The notes: generated by a model not told the origin, from the sequence alone. Shown: positions 13,914-26,965, counted from the stretch's first letter. The stretch is DNA of 64,000 nucleotides from Climacium dendroides (GCA_950106755.1 OX467090.1:5332001-5396000); one strand, 5' to 3'. A program made the numbers and translations.

Positions 13914-13939
13914 GGACGACGACGACGACGACGACGACG
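13914..13939. repeat. (GAC)n trinucleotide microsatellite in EPL1 5' region
   Basis: An uninterrupted GAC/ACG run of about eight units, 250 bp before the proposed EPL1 start codon. It lies in a GC-richer stretch (13840-14180) that is probably the promoter-proximal region and 5' UTR. Confidence 0.9.
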
Positions 13940-14185
13940 CATGATTGCTGCTCGCCCGATTCCTTTCGCCCCCATCCAATCTCGCCCTCGTTGCTTCTAG
14001 CGCGTCGAAATCATTGCCACCACCGTCAAGCTCTCTCGTCGCTGATTCCGTCGATGGGTGGCAAGCCCATACTCACCCGAGTTCGACTGATTTAGGGTTT
14101 GGGGCTCTCCCTCCCTCCAGCCTCAGCTTTGGTTCTCCTTCTCTCGCCATGCTGTGGATGGGGGTCGCATAATTGGGTCGCAACC

Positions 14186-17100
14186 ATGAGTCGGTTGTCC
14201 TTCAGGCCCCGGCCGTTGGACATTCACAAGAAGCTGCCGATTGTGAGGTCCATCAAGGATCTGGACATCGAGGATTCCAGCAGCGGGGGGCGCCATGGGT
14301 CGAGTGCTGCTGCTCTGGATGGGGATTGCGACAACTTGGTGAGCTTGCTAGTGATGGAATGGAATGAAATCGTCTGATTTGAGGGAGAATTTTTTGGGTT
14401 TTTGTTGACGGGGGGTGGGATTGTGGGGGTTTGGTTTCGTTTGGTTTGGTTGTAGGTGTTGACACCTGCGAAGAAAGCAGCAGCTGGTTCCGACATTCCG
14501 ACTCCGCAGTATTTGGTCGTCGACAGCTATGAAAGGGACTACACACGGTCTTTTGTGCAGCCTCCGTCTTACATTCGAGGACGACCAGGCAAGGCATAGC
14601 TTGACTTCTCGAAATTCATTTTTAGGGTTTCAGAGGACTGCTTGGAGTTCATAATCAATTTTACCTGGTTACAGAGCTCTCGTCAACTTATTTGGAATCA
14701 GTCTGATTTTTATTTATCATCTGTGAATTGAATTGTCGGTACTGGTTCTTAATTTTAGAGATTCTGGTACTGCATGATTTCAGCGAGTCTCATAGTGTTG
14801 GTATTTACTCAATGCAGCTCATTATTGGAAGGAGTTCAAGGGGTTTTAGATGCAGTAATTTTGGGGCAGGGGGAATGACTACGTTGATTACTTTATTGGT
14901 TTTGCAGCAAGAAGCGAGAGTGCTGAATTTTGTGAATATGACTTGGATAGCGAAGATGAGCACTGGCTACTGCAGTTTAACAGCGATCGAAGAATTCTGC
15001 CTCCAGAGAAGTACAGTTTCGGAACATTACCAGCACCACATAATACAATCTTATTTGCATATGATATGCTATCTATTGTATTATTTTAGAGTCGCTTAGT
15101 TTAGTGAAAGTGCTTCCGTGTGGAAGCCAACTCTGTAATTCTAAGATTCAGATGTTACTTAGTCGTTTATGTCATGAGAATACTATTATTGACATGATTT
15201 ATCAATATTGCAAACATAGTACCAGTGATACGATTGTGTGACTGTACTTGTGCAGGTTCGAGACGATGTTGTACAAGTTGGAAATTATGGATCACAAGGC
15301 AGCAGAGAAGCAAGGGACGTTAGTTTCAGTGCTGGGTTCGCCTATTCCTGTTGTTCTTAGCAGGGATCTGGCAATTGAGGTCCTTCCTTTACCATTATGC
15401 ACTTTTCCTTGTGCTCTATTGTTTGTCACTCTTGTGATTTGCTGATTTGTGATGGTTTGGAGATTTAGCAGCAGTGCTAGGTTTATGTGTTGGTGATATG
15501 GAAACTGATAGCGGTGCAGCTTTGTAACTACAGGTGATGAAACAAATCATGAACAGACCTGCGGTACTTGGAGCTGTATTTGATTACTGGAAAACAAAGG
15601 TTTGTACCTCACATCTTTTCCGTGGATATTCTTGTTGTAGAGCGTACACTCATTTCTTGCTCAGGACATTGGATATTCTGTTCACTCGTCCCCTCTTTGT
15701 ATTTGCCTTCCACTGGATAAGTTACTATACGGTGAAGAATCTCATGTGTTTTTATCAATAGGGCACACGTGCATCCTGTTTTGTTATTTAATCGTGGGCC
15801 TGTTTTGCTGTCACAATTTCCAGAGAGAGGTTTGGCAAAAACCTATTCTTCGCCGATTACAGGTACAGAGCCTTGGTTTCGACTAACTCTACCCTTGTCT
15901 TCCTTACGTGACTGTACATAGTTCTGTTTCTGCATGCCTGAATCTCGTGTGTAGTCGCTATTCCATCGTTATTCTAGTATGTTATTTCAGTAGTTAATCC
16001 TTTACAGGCATTGCGATGAATAACAAGATAAGTTTTGTTTTGCAGCCACCCCCGCCTGTGAATGATACGAATCCATTCAACGTTTTCAGACCAAGGGAGA
16101 AAATCCACCGACCGCACACTCGGCGTGTAATTATACTATTCGTATCCGACTTTTTGTCTATTCTCTATGTTAGATATATTATTATTAGTCTCTTAGTTTT
16201 ACTGTCAAATCTCTCTTTGCTGACACCTCCATTCGTCCTTTAGTCAGAAATCGCATATGTGTATTTGATGTTTGAGTAATTCGTGATCTATCTAATGTTT
16301 TAAATGAGGTGTGTATCAATCAGATAGTCAGAGTCATGCAGAGCTTCAATATTTATTATACGTTTGTGTGTGTGCAGATGCAAAGACGCGAGAATGATAT
16401 GCAATCGTTTGAAAAGCTCCGTCAGGTGATTTTTTGCATCTCTTATGTGTTGCTGAGAAACAGAGCCGTTCTGGAAGATTCATTTTCATACATTTTGATG
16501 TTTTTGTGAAGTGCTTTGACTCATGCTGGACCATGTTACGCATCTATCCCTTATTCTGTTCCTGATCACTGTTCGAGATCAAGAGATATTGAAACGGTGA
16601 CAATGATGTCAATTCTGATGAGTTTTTCGTATGAAATTCATTGGCTGGGTCAGGTTCGCTACGTTATTGAGAGGTCTTTAGTGCTCATACGGCATATTCA
16701 GCAGGTGCAATCTTGTTCATTCAGCTGTATGCGTTTGACTACTGGTTTATTTATCAGGCCAGTACTTTATGCTGCTTTGGCTGAAATGACTGTATTGTCG
16801 CGTTGGTGTTTTCCATATTGTTTTCCATATATGACTAACTTTTATTGATTTTCTGAAAATCTTCTAGAGGGAAGAGAGGAAGCGGGAGATTGTGGAGGTA
16901 GAATCAAACGCCCAAAGATTGCAGTTAAGACTGAAGGCCAGCCAGGTGAGGCCTTATGTCCTTTTCCTAACTTGCCATCAGGCCTCATTCCTTTACTCTT
17001 CTTGAATTTACAACCTCCTCTGGGAAATGTAAGAATGTGTTGCATGATACGAAGTTACATTGCGTAAGTTGGGCTCTAGGTCGATTGAAAAATCATGAAA

Positions 17101-18298
17101 TCCTTAGTGATGCATCATTTTTACATGACTGAATTGTACCTGCAGTATGCACAATACGACGCTTTACGAATGGAAGACGATAGTGGGGGGTTGATGCCAA
17201 GCAAGTTCGCCAGGGCAGAGGATGGACAACGTTTCATGTCGAGGGGGGACCACATGAATGGGAGTTATTTCGGTAGGTCGATGTCGATGGAGCTCCCTCA
17301 GTCTGCTTTTGATGGTACACCTGCAAATGACCACCAGGATATTCGTAGGCCAAGACGAAGACCAAGGTTCCCTCAAGCTAGAAACCCTTTGAAGGATAAG
17401 GTATTATTCGTTCCACCAGTATTAGAGAGAATTAGGAATCTTCTTGATGCTTTTTCGAATCTGGTTATGGTTTTGGTTCTCCCTTCGGTACACAAAAACC
17501 GAAATAGTGTGGGTCCGGAAGCAGTCTCAAAAATGAAATAAAAGTCTTCTAGATTTCTCTAGAATTCGTGGATTTCTTGAGATATTTTTTTCTGTTAACT
17601 GCCGTTGGGTCGTCCCACACTATACTCTAAATTGTACAGCTGAAAAGAATTTAGTGATAGTGGGGTAGCCTTATGGCAGTTATCAGCGTTTAGTTCACCG
17701 CTATTTTTTGTAATTAGTGCTACCCCCACTCGTTTTACTTCTTTTGTGTAGACATTTACGTCTTCATCTTTTGTGTACATTTTTAATGCAGCAGTTTGAA
17801 TTCAATGAAGTACAACCTATACAAGGCACCTTATTATTTGATCATAAAGGGGGGCAATGTTGTGACATGATAGGATGGATCTCAGATACCACTCAGTTTC
17901 TACTGTTGTTCCCCGTGGAAATTAACCACTAATGTTTTTTTTGTTGCGTGGTGCAGATGAAAAACTTGGATCCTATGGAGCCCGTGTTTTTATTCACAAA
18001 ACCATTAGACGCAGGAAAACTAGCAGCCGCAGGTATTGGTTTCCGGGAAAACGAAGCCAAATTCTCCCCCTTTCGCTTGTCTGGTCGAATTGGTCGTGGG
18101 GGCCGTCTTGTATATGACCGGTGGAACCCACAAAGTGGACCCCCGTTCGACAGCCATCCCACCTCATTGTCAATTGGAGCTCCTGTACATAGATTTGGAG
18201 CCCGTCCTTTCAGGCGTGTTGTAGAGCCCCTTCCAGCACTTCCAGAGGCTGTGCGGTGTGCACCACCGCCTCCTAGCACCAGTGCTGCGCCCTTCTGA
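14186..18298 (+). CDS. EPL1: Enhancer of polycomb-like protein (EPL1 type)
   Basis: Chromatin protein family that scaffolds the piccolo NuA4 histone acetyltransferase module in the nucleus. Start ATG at 14186 (MSRLSFRPRPLDIHKKLPIV), the conserved N-terminus. Exons by splice borders and frame: 14186-14338, then from the AG before GTGTTGACACC to 14588, 14908-15010, 15256-15379, 15534-15599, 15824-15862 (REVWQKPILRRLQ), 16046-16126 (PPPPVNDTNPFNVFRPRE), 16378-16425 (MQRRENDMQSFEKLRQ), 16654-16704, 16868-16945 (charged, coiled-coil-like), 17146-17400, about 17792-17910, and 17957-18298. The tail exon contains NLDPMEPVFLFTKPLDAGK and ends with TGA at 18296. Aromatic-acidic blocks such as DSEDEHWLLQFNSD and FETMLYKLE are typical of the EPc-A region. 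All exons join without stops. The 12th exon's 3' border is uncertain: only a weak GT at 17911 keeps phase. Intron 2 starts with GC instead of GT. Confidence 0.93.
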
Positions 18299-21011
18299 CT
18301 TTGAAATTTAAAAGGGAAAAAAATTGTTGCTTAGCTTGCTTCTCCACCTTGTGTGCGCTTGATTCTCAGTCTCTTAGTATGTCTTGTTCAAATTTCCTCT
18401 TAATTGATTGATTGGTTTCTCCGTTGCCGAGTTTTCAGAGTCAGGTTCGAAATCACAATTCGCAAATGCCTCTTGTGCGTTCATGGAAGTGGTATAACGT
18501 ACTCTGAATGGATTTCAGTCAGGAAGAGGGTGTCTGAATTTTATATTTGAAACTTAATTCGATTTCATCTCCGAAACGGTGCTAAAATTCTGTTGTAAGA
18601 GGCACAGAGAGAAAGGACTCCGACCTTTTTTTCCATGTCGGCATACCTAAAGAGTCGATCGTTCAAAGTCCCGCATCGAAGTTCACTCAAACCCTAACAG
18701 GTCCGGGATGGATTATGAATGCAAATAGGTACATGAAAAAGTGCATGTAAGGATGTAGAGAAAACAAGTTTTGTAATTTTTGTCAATTCTTTAGTGATGT
18801 CACTAGCCAATTGGAGTATGACTTGTAATTGGCTCCTTGACCAACCAAGACCTGAGTTGAAGATTGTAAGTTTTGAAAATAAGAAATGGGGTAAAGTAAA
18901 TTATGTATAATTAGATACACAGTTATAACAGGGATGTAAACTCTCTATCTCATGCCATTTCCAAAGTAAGATGAATTAAAGAGTTAACCTAAAGAATGAT
19001 GTTACTAAATCTATATAGAGCGGACAACATTATTTTGACAACATCGTGTTATGACACAACGTCAACTATATTTTACAAAGAAAACTAATAGATGATCAAC
19101 ATTTGACATTGATAGATGAAAGGTCTAGAGGAAATCAAAGAGACATATATTACTATGTCATACTACACTGAGTTTTTGGTAAATGAAGATATCAAGTAGC
19201 AAGTTAAACATGTCTTTGATGAGAATATTTACTAGAACCACTCCATTTGTATGGCCCAATAATGGTATGGAAAAGATTAGTTGTTAAAACCTAAACATCA
19301 AATCTAATTAACTTTTTAGTGCATTCTTTGATGTTTAAAAGTAAAGAGAAAAATATGAAAAAAAAACCTCATGGACAAATGCAAAGTTTATATGCCAAAT
19401 CTCTAAATTTAATATTTCTAGTTTGGACCTATAACCATAAATTATTGGAAATGATTTTTTAATAATCAAGTGATACGGAATTTTATCTCCCTATGATGTT
19501 TTAGACAAATTGAAGGATTTTAAAGTTCAAAATTACTAAATTAGTTGTGGGTCCATCTTTTTAGTTTTGGATTTTGAATCATTATCACTTTTGTGTTTAA
19601 TCCTCAAAACATTTCTTAGTGATTGGTCTTCTCGCAAAATTGAGGTAGGTCATACCTTGCACATAGAGGGAATCAAAGTATTATTTTTGCTCAATTTGAG
19701 CTGCAAATTTCTTTAATCTTTTCTTTTAGCTTAGAATTGCAATTGTAGGATCTAAACCTCCATTTACAAAAAGATAAACAATTGTGCTTTCTTGTCAAAT
19801 ACATTACTAACTTTTGACCAAATGAATATGGAATTAAAACTTGACAATGCTATGATTGAAATTGTATCAAATTCACTTAAAGTAGGTACAAGAACATCAC
19901 TATTTGGACTTTTAATAACCAAATAGATTCTATTTAAAGTAAGCTAATAGGGAACTATAAAGGCTACAACAAACCATGCCTAAGAAAGGAGAATCAAATA
20001 AATGGCACCACACTTTTTCCACACATAATTTTTCAAGGCCTCTATATTTGTTGTTCATTACCAATCTAATCTATTTTGATCATTTAAAGTCTAATTTGGA
20101 TATTTCTATGTCTATTTCAAGGTTTTGGAAATGTGCTACCAACAATAGTATTTTCAAGTCCTAATTCCATAACAATTAGGCAAAACTTATATTATTTGCC
20201 AAGCCTACTGGCCAATAAATTGAAAATGCTCTAAGAAATGAATTAAAATTTAAGAACCAAGTGGAAAATGATTTTTCATGCAATGATAGAGTACTTGCAA
20301 TCAACCAATCCTTTTAGATAATGTCCTTTCCAAATATAAAGGCACTAGATTGAATTATCCCCTAATTTCCACCCCCTTTCAAAGGTAACTTCTAAGTAGT
20401 TAAATTTCTACAACCTTAATTTTTGACATGATATTTTAGAACTTTTTCAAGAAGATCTAATTTTCTACAAAGTTTGAGGAAATATAATTTTCATACACAA
20501 ATTTATTGATTGGTTTAAAAGTTTAGCTTGCAACAAATCTAATGTAATTGTTAATTTGTAGCATATCCTTGTATTGTAGGAATTTTTTAGATATATTATA
20601 AGTCTTTGTTACTTAAAATAATTGGTGGAAATATGCATATTACACTTTTGAGTATGACATATTTTAAAATTCAAAATCCATAATGCAAAAAAAATTTGCA
20701 AATGGTAGTCAAAATAATTTGGAATTCTTAGGTAGGGCCAAAAATTATTTTCTTTCACTTCAAATGGTAATACATTGCATTAGACTACAAGTTCAAACTT
20801 CTCAAACTTCTTACAACTTTATACAAGTTTATTATAGGAATTTAGTGTTAGATTCCTATGAAATTCATCTTTTTGTTTTCTTGTCTCAATGTAGAAATGA
20901 CAATTTTGAATGTTTTTTTATAGGAAAAATAGACATTAACACTTTGAATATATATTTCTTCCAACTTTTATGAATGGATTGATTCACAAGAATCTATTAT
21001 TTTAATTTAAT
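18299..21011. other. EPL1 3' flank and AT-rich intergenic DNA
   Basis: The first few hundred bases probably contain the EPL1 3' UTR. The remainder is AT rich. The few open frames are short, lysine/asparagine/phenylalanine rich and unlike any family I know, so I report no gene here. Confidence 0.55.
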
Positions 21012-21930
21012 TCTTAAATTCCCAAGGCCTTTTTTGTACAAATGTATTCAAAACTACTACTTCTAGTATAAACTGAAGCAAAAAATCTAAAAATTGCATT
21101 TTTTTTAGGCATATTTAGCTATAGTAACTTGCAAGAGTCTAGTATGAAAATGTGTAAAAAAAATTTTAGAAACTTTGAATGTATAGAATATAAGATAAAT
21201 ATGTTGAAAGTGAAGAAAACAAGATTTTTTAAGCATCATAATAAATTAGTTTGTAAAAATTTGAATCCTCATAATTCCTTGAAATTTTTTGCACTATTTA
21301 TTTTGAATTTTTTAAAGATTATCTTAAAGAATTGAATTGATAGTCTAATAAAAATAAAAATAAAAATAAAAATAAAAATAACATGATTTTCATTCTTAAA
21401 AAATTGTTAATTAGAAACAAGCATAAGATAGAGGGAAAAATTAAACCATTCATCCCTCTAACATGGAATTAACTCACACTAATTCCAATGGTGACATTGA
21501 ACTAGCAATCAATGTTAACTCTATTAGACCTTTTTTCCTGAAAAAATATAAAACATTGAGCTCAAAAATGAATCCATTACATTATTTTTTCAAAAAGATG
21601 TGTGGATTGCCAGCAAAAAAAGATGCTCCATAACTTTTACATCATAATTAAAATATAAAAAATCATAGCTTTCTATACAAGAAAAAAAAATTCTACAAGG
21701 ATTTAAAAATAATAATAATTTGAAATATTTGTGTATTTCTTTTGTTGCATATTGAGTTCAAATAATATAATTTTTTCTTCTCAAAACCAATTCAAATAGA
21801 AATTATATTTTTGGAAAGATAATAAGTTTTTCAATCTCAAATTTTTTTTTATGAAAATTAGCCAAAAATTTTGAAGGGCTTGAAAGCTTTTTGTAACCGT
21901 ATAGTACATTATGAATTCAAAGGTATTTGA
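21012..21930. mobile_element. Non-autonomous TIR element, about 0.93-kb family, diverged copy 1
   Basis: The order of short blocks (accaaggcc-like end, AAAACTGCCATTT-like, AGGATCTTATA-like, GTATGAAAATGTGT, TTTGAATTCAAA-like tails) follows the copies at 21979, 42793 and 44439. Ends are eroded and coordinates approximate. An (AAAAT)n run at 21348-21380 lies inside. No coding capacity. Confidence 0.45.
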
Positions 21931-21978
21931 TTAGAAAAACATTGATCAAGTACCATTTAGTGCAATTGAGTAAATTAC

Positions 21979-22915
21979 CCCCCCTAAAGGCCAATGGCCA
22001 TTTTTTTGTCAAAAAACACTCACAACTGCCATTTTTGCTAAGTTTGCTTAAAGAAAAATTTAACCATAGGATCTTGTAATTTACTTATTTGAGATCATGT
22101 GGTTTAAATTTCTTGAAGTTTGACCACATAGATTGAGAGATATTAGCATTCAAAGTTGGAATTTTTTTGAATACTAGCTTGCAATTTCAAGTGACTTTGC
22201 CCACCATGTGTGAAAAAAATTTGAACTATAGACTTTGAATTAAAAAAAAATTGTTGAAGATTTGAATTGAAAGTTTAGGAAAAGAATTCAAATAAAACAC
22301 ACTTGATTTTCATTCTTTAAAAAATTGTTAAGTAGATGTAGATCTATTATTGAAAGAAAAACTAAATCGTTAATAGCTCTAAGGTGGGATTGAAACATAA
22401 TAATTCTAACTATGAGATTGTTCTAGCAAGCAAACTTAACCTTATCAAATAGTTTTTTTTGAAAAATTGTGAACATTGCATTCAAAAATGAATCTTAAAA
22501 GTTATTTTTTCAAGAAGATGCTCAAATTGCCCAAAAAACAAGATTGTTCATAAACTTTCACATCACTAATTTGAATAGAATCAATCAAAGCTTCATGTGT
22601 AGAAAAAAAATATAATCTATAAAGGAAAAAAATTAATTAATTTAATTTCAAGTATTTGCCTATTTTTTTTTTTGCCTAGTGACTTAAAAATTATGTTTAG
22701 GATGACATAATTATTGCTCTCAGGCACAAATTAAAAAAAAGGGATATAATCCCACAAAACTAATAAGTTTTTTGTATAGTTCCTATGATAAGTTCCTATG
22801 AACTCAATTTTAAGGGGAATTGATAAGGAATTTTAAGGGAAAATATTCCTTATCATATTTTAAAATTCCTATAATAAATTTTGTCCCTTGAAGGGACAAT
22901 GGGCTTTTAGAGGTT
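21979..22915. mobile_element. Non-autonomous TIR element, about 0.93-kb family, copy 2
   Basis: The left end reads CCCCTAAAGGCCAATGGCC and the right end reads GGACAATGGGCTTTTAGAGG, an imperfect inverted pair. The interior matches the element at 44439-45371 block by block (AAAAACACTCACAACTGCC against AAAAACACTCAAAACTGCC, and CATAGGATCTTGTA against CGTAGGATCTTATA). No open reading frame of note. Confidence 0.6.
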
Positions 22916-23434
22916 CATGATTATGATAGTATATAAATAAAAATATGTTACAATTCCTTTATTAAATGACAATTGAAGAGTTACAAGGCTAAATATGGAT
23001 CATATAGAGGGACTCCACAGCCTTTCAAGAGTTAAATAAAGCAATTAAGAACCATATCTTTTATTCTTATATCAATTTGACAATCATTCTCAACTAACAA
23101 ATTACAAGCGAGTTGTACTAATTCACACACACTAACACATTGATAAATAAAATTACATGATGATAAAGAGTCAAAGTATCATTTGTGAGGAATGTCAAGC
23201 TTGAAAGTTGAGGCAAATTGCATGCACCGTCCCATTGCTTAGTCCTGAAAAAGAGGTTAACATAATGAATAACCTTTCTCATTTGTTAAAAGCCCTTACG
23301 TCAATCACAAAATACAAATCTATACATATTTTTTTCTTATTGTAAAAACTATTCACTCAACATTATATTTGATGATGTTGTAGATCCTCCTCATAATTCT
23401 TGAGGATTCCGAATCTAGTGCAAATCAGTCGATT

Positions 23435-25933
23435 TTACACTGGAAGTGAACAATCTCTATTTGTCCATCCAATCTTCATATTTTCTACATCAGTCTCAAC
23501 ATAATGGTCGGCTTGGGCAATATTCCCAATGATGTTAAAACCATCGTTTGTACCACTCGAAATAGCCAAACAATCCACGTCGCTTGTACTTGAGATGAAT
23601 AAGTTTTGTGCGGTTAGTTCAAAATCTGCAACGCCGGTTCCATCAAGACTTGAAAAATGAAGAGTCACGTTTGGATACGTGACATCTTGCACTCCACTAG
23701 TATTGTAGCATATGCTACCATTGACTGGTACTATTGGGTAGGTGATGAGGTCTTGCAAATTCTGTAAATAATTTCATACAACCAAGTTAGTACAAATTCA
23801 AAATAGTTAATATATAGATGCAAAGTATTGCGATAGTGAGTACAATCTCTGATGCAATCAATACAACCTTAAATGTAATAATTAGATGAATGCAAAGTAC
23901 AAGTAGAACCTCTCTTATTGTATATATTCTTTATACATAACTTGTAGTAGTGAACTTTGTAGGTGGGTCTAATTTAAAGGACATTTTCTAAAAATTAGTG
24001 TTGGAAGTCGACATCTGTTAAGTGGCCATTCATTACACCTCTCTGTCACACATAAACTTTTCTTAGTGCCTAGTCCCAACATCATGCATTAAGAGAGGTT
24101 CTACATGTATTGCAATTTGCTATTGAAAATAAAAAAACATAAAATGTATACAGGTAGAATCTCTCTTAGTACATAGTATTGGGACTATACTCAAAGAGAG
24201 GTTTTAAGTGATGCATTTGGAGTGATGTAATAATGGTCACCCAACAAATGTCAACTTCCAACATTACTTTTCAAAAAATGTTTATCAAATTGAACCCACC
24301 TACAAACTCCGTAATTGACAATCACACACTAAGAGAGGATGCACTAAAAAAGGTTCCATTTGTAACATGATTGTCAAATTGATATTTATTTACCTGTACA
24401 ACAATTGAATAAATGTCTTCATTGAATATGATATATGTTGTTCCTGAGTCAAAAATTGTTCCACCGGAGAAAGAACTCGAGTTGAATTCTAATGACGTTG
24501 CCGAGACATTCACATCCACGCCGTTTATACTAATACTCGTCAAATTGACCCAATAAAACGTAGGATCATTGTTCAAAATTGGAGTGTATACCAATTGCAA
24601 TTCGTTGGTAGTGTTAGGCACCCCAAATATCAGGGATGAAGTTAAAGTTGTGGAAACATCATAGGGAACAAGGCAATAAGAAAACACATTAGTAGAGTTC
24701 AATGCACTCAATTGGCTGGGCAAGGAAAAAAACCCACGACCAAATCCAACTAAGCCATCTACACTTCCAATGCTGTCTGTATTGTTATTCATGCACCCAA
24801 AAAGAATGTTAGGAACACTTTCAGATGAGTCCGTGTTGAATGAAATGGTTTCAGTTGACAATACTCCTTCATATTCACTTCCCGCTTGCCCATATGCATA
24901 GTGGATTTCGCATGTGTTGAGACTATTGCAAAAGGCGAGGTCATCCAACTACAATCAACACATCCACATAAGTAAGCTCAAATTTAGATCACAATCATTC
25001 AATTTTCAAATATTATTAGTCCCAAAATGATGATCACGAGCATCTCTTACAGAAAAAAAAATACCAGCTAGGATATGCCAAACTCACTCCTTACTCACGT
25101 GCTACAAATTAACAAACATTTATAAAACTAGCAAAAATCAACTTACACTCTTCAATAAAAGGACTGCTAATCAAATTTTATTTATTTTATAGAAGTTATA
25201 ACTAGTGATTTTATTTTCCATAATTTCTTTTCAACTATTGGATCTTCATTAGCATTAGATTATATAAAAGTTTGTTTGACTATTTCCCTAATCTCAAAGA
25301 AAACATGTGGAAAAAACCCAAATTTGATACAAATTGTATCTTTCTAGGTAACTAACACAATTGAAAAGAACTAGGAAGAGACATGTGACATGGTTTGTGA
25401 GTTCAAGTTACCAGCGTTTGGTTACAACTAGAGCTGCTGCAAGAAACTGTTGAGTAGGTGCTAGATTTGGAGGGGTCAAAGAACGGATTTGTTTCATTGT
25501 AGCATTGGATGCAAGGGAGACATTGCACCCACACCAAATCACTCCCAGTGTCCATGATAAGGAAGAATTTTTGCACAGGAGTGCCCAAGTACAAAGTCAC
25601 GACGTATTCAAAATCTCCCTCGGCTAATGCGGAGACGATGGAGGTATTGAATGCCACAGCAGTAGTAGCCAAGCCCCGACGCACCATACGAGCATTTTCA
25701 CGTGCAACAGTAGCATGATAGCGGGCCTCAATGGTGGTGCTTGGCACACTCAGTGGGGACTCTAGGTGGTCTCGGTGCATCAAGCTAGCTCGAAGGACCT
25801 GAACATCAATATTGTTAAGTTGGTCCAATTCCATAAAAATGGCATGGTGCCAAGAAGGAAATGCAATGATTTAGACAGTTGAGAGAGGGAAACTTACCAT
25901 AGAGACCACAATAATTTGCATTCTTATTTCCAT
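23435..25933 (-). CDS. Nepenthesin-like aspartic protease (peptidase family A1)
   Basis: A pepsin-fold endopeptidase of the plant nepenthesin group, normally secreted or vacuolar. Four exons on the minus strand: 25898-25933 (MEIRMQIIVVSM), 25412-25798, 24394-24948 and 23435-23761, all with GT/AG borders and phase 0, giving about 434 residues. Exon 2 has the prosegment-like LMHRDHLESPLSVPS, then the first active site DTGSDLVWVQC and the cysteine-rich nepenthesin insert (CLPCIQCYNETNPFFDPS). Exon 3 has FGCMNNNTDS, GLVGFGRGFFSLPSQL and the second active site IFDSGTTY. Exon 4 ends NIIGNIAQ...VETDVENMKIGWTNRDC. Both catalytic aspartates are present and no stop interrupts the joined exons. The first exon is too short to be a complete signal peptide, so an upstream start or an altered 5' end is possible. 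The intron between exons 3 and 4 carries a foldback element. Confidence 0.88.
23905..24345. mobile_element. Foldback (long inverted repeat) element inside protease intron
   Basis: Two arms of roughly 130-150 bp are inverted copies of each other. The left arm contains AACCTCTCTTA, TTTGTAGGTGGGT and TTGGAAGTCGACAT. The right arm contains ATGTCAACTTCCAA, ACCCACCTACAAA and TAAGAGAGGA. The centre holds a second, shorter inverted motif (AAGAGAGGTTCTAC against GTAGAATCTCTCTT). It ends about 50 bp before the splice donor of exon 3 of the aspartic protease. Confidence 0.75.
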
Positions 25934-26215
25934 ATCTATTGCTACAACAAGCTTATGGTACAACAAGCTAATGTAAATGTCAAAATGGTGCAAGGAATGT
26001 CTTTAATTTAACAAAATTCACGTTCATGTGGTTGTTCGTCCATGAATCAAATACATCAATAATTTGACCTCAAACATCACATCACAATATTGTCCAACAA
26101 GGCAAGACATTTCCTATAAGAATTATCTAAAGGTAGAGTATTTTACTTTGCAACTTAACCTTCATTCAAACCTCTGTAAGCTATGCTATTCACCAAAAGC
26201 ACCCCATCTCCATGA

Positions 26216-26530
26216 ATGAGTGGTAGCGACGTTCAAGCACTAATCGTCAATTTCGTTAAATTTGGTACACTAAGTGTCAAAGTGCTGGAATACTGTCAAT
26301 GTAATGGAATAGGCGTTAGTAGCATGAAGGAGTCAAAACTATCAGTAGTAAAGATCTCAGATTTTAGTCGGGCAACTATTACTGAACCTGAGCTGCCAGA
26401 TTATGAGTTAATAACGTCTCCTTCTCAACCACAGAAAACCTATGAGTTCATTTTCTCCCAGGAAGTCAAGAGTGTACTAATTCACCAGACCCAGTGCGCG
26501 AGTGAATACAAATTCGTCGCTCCAAAGTAA
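26216..26530 (+). repeat. Dispersed duplicated segment (partner inverted at 47045-47690)
   Basis: The 26410-26495 part (TCTCCTTCTCAACCACAG, then CCTATGAGTTCATTTTCTCC) is matched in inverted orientation at about 47050-47140, and AAGATCTCAGATTTTAGTC is matched near 47610-47640. An uninterrupted frame of 104 codons crosses it (start GVSSMKESKLSVVKISDF region), but the frame is not clearly kept in the partner, so coding status is doubtful. It lies about 280 bp upstream of the aspartic protease start. Confidence 0.6.
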
Positions 26531-26842
26531 AACTAAGAGAATTCTTCGGTCCTGGTCCTATCAAGGCCTGTTACAGAATACTGTTACAAAAGAAACCAAG
26601 TGACGCCGTTGCTAAACATGTGAATGCGACTTCCTTCGTAGAATTACCGCTAATTACAGTCTCTTCATTCTTTGCACTGGTCAGAGTTCATTGTATATTC
26701 TTCTTCCTTTACCAAATGGTAATGAATTTCACCTCCCATTCTGGACTACACTACATGTTCGACTGACTGAGGCGGAGGGAAAACAAACGCCTCGCGACTC
26801 CCTGCGAGAATTGCGAGATTTATAAGGAAATCTAACTTTCAC

Positions 26843-26965
26843 CTTGTTGGAGTTGGCCTCCAGTAATCCCCTCTGCTGTGCATTCGCAAGCCCCGAAGCT
26901 CCTGACAAGGCCAGCAAAGCCAGCACCCGCCAACAAGTAAGCGCAAGCCCCCTTCCAGTTGCCAT
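26843..26965 (-). CDS. Orphan first exon encoding a signal peptide
   Basis: ATG at 26965 opens 41 codons: a charged start (MATGRG), a hydrophobic core (CWRVLALLALSGASG) and a good signal-peptidase site (LANA before QQ), then RGLLEANSNK and a GTGAAAG splice donor at 26842. GC content and codon use are unlike the surrounding AT-rich DNA. I cannot find a following exon on this strand before the aspartic protease, whose first exon is 900 bp away. It may be the remnant of a gene for a secreted protein, or an alternative 5' exon for the protease. Composition alone does not decide between these. Confidence 0.45.

Noticed and set aside
13862..14600. Several overlapping open frames on both strands before and across the first EPL1 exons
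   Set aside because: They are shadows in a GC-rich 5' UTR and first exons; only the MSRLSFRPRPLD frame has family conservation and correct splice borders.
18430..18460. GGTTCGAAATC as a tRNA B box
   Set aside because: No matching A box or cloverleaf arms at the right distance.
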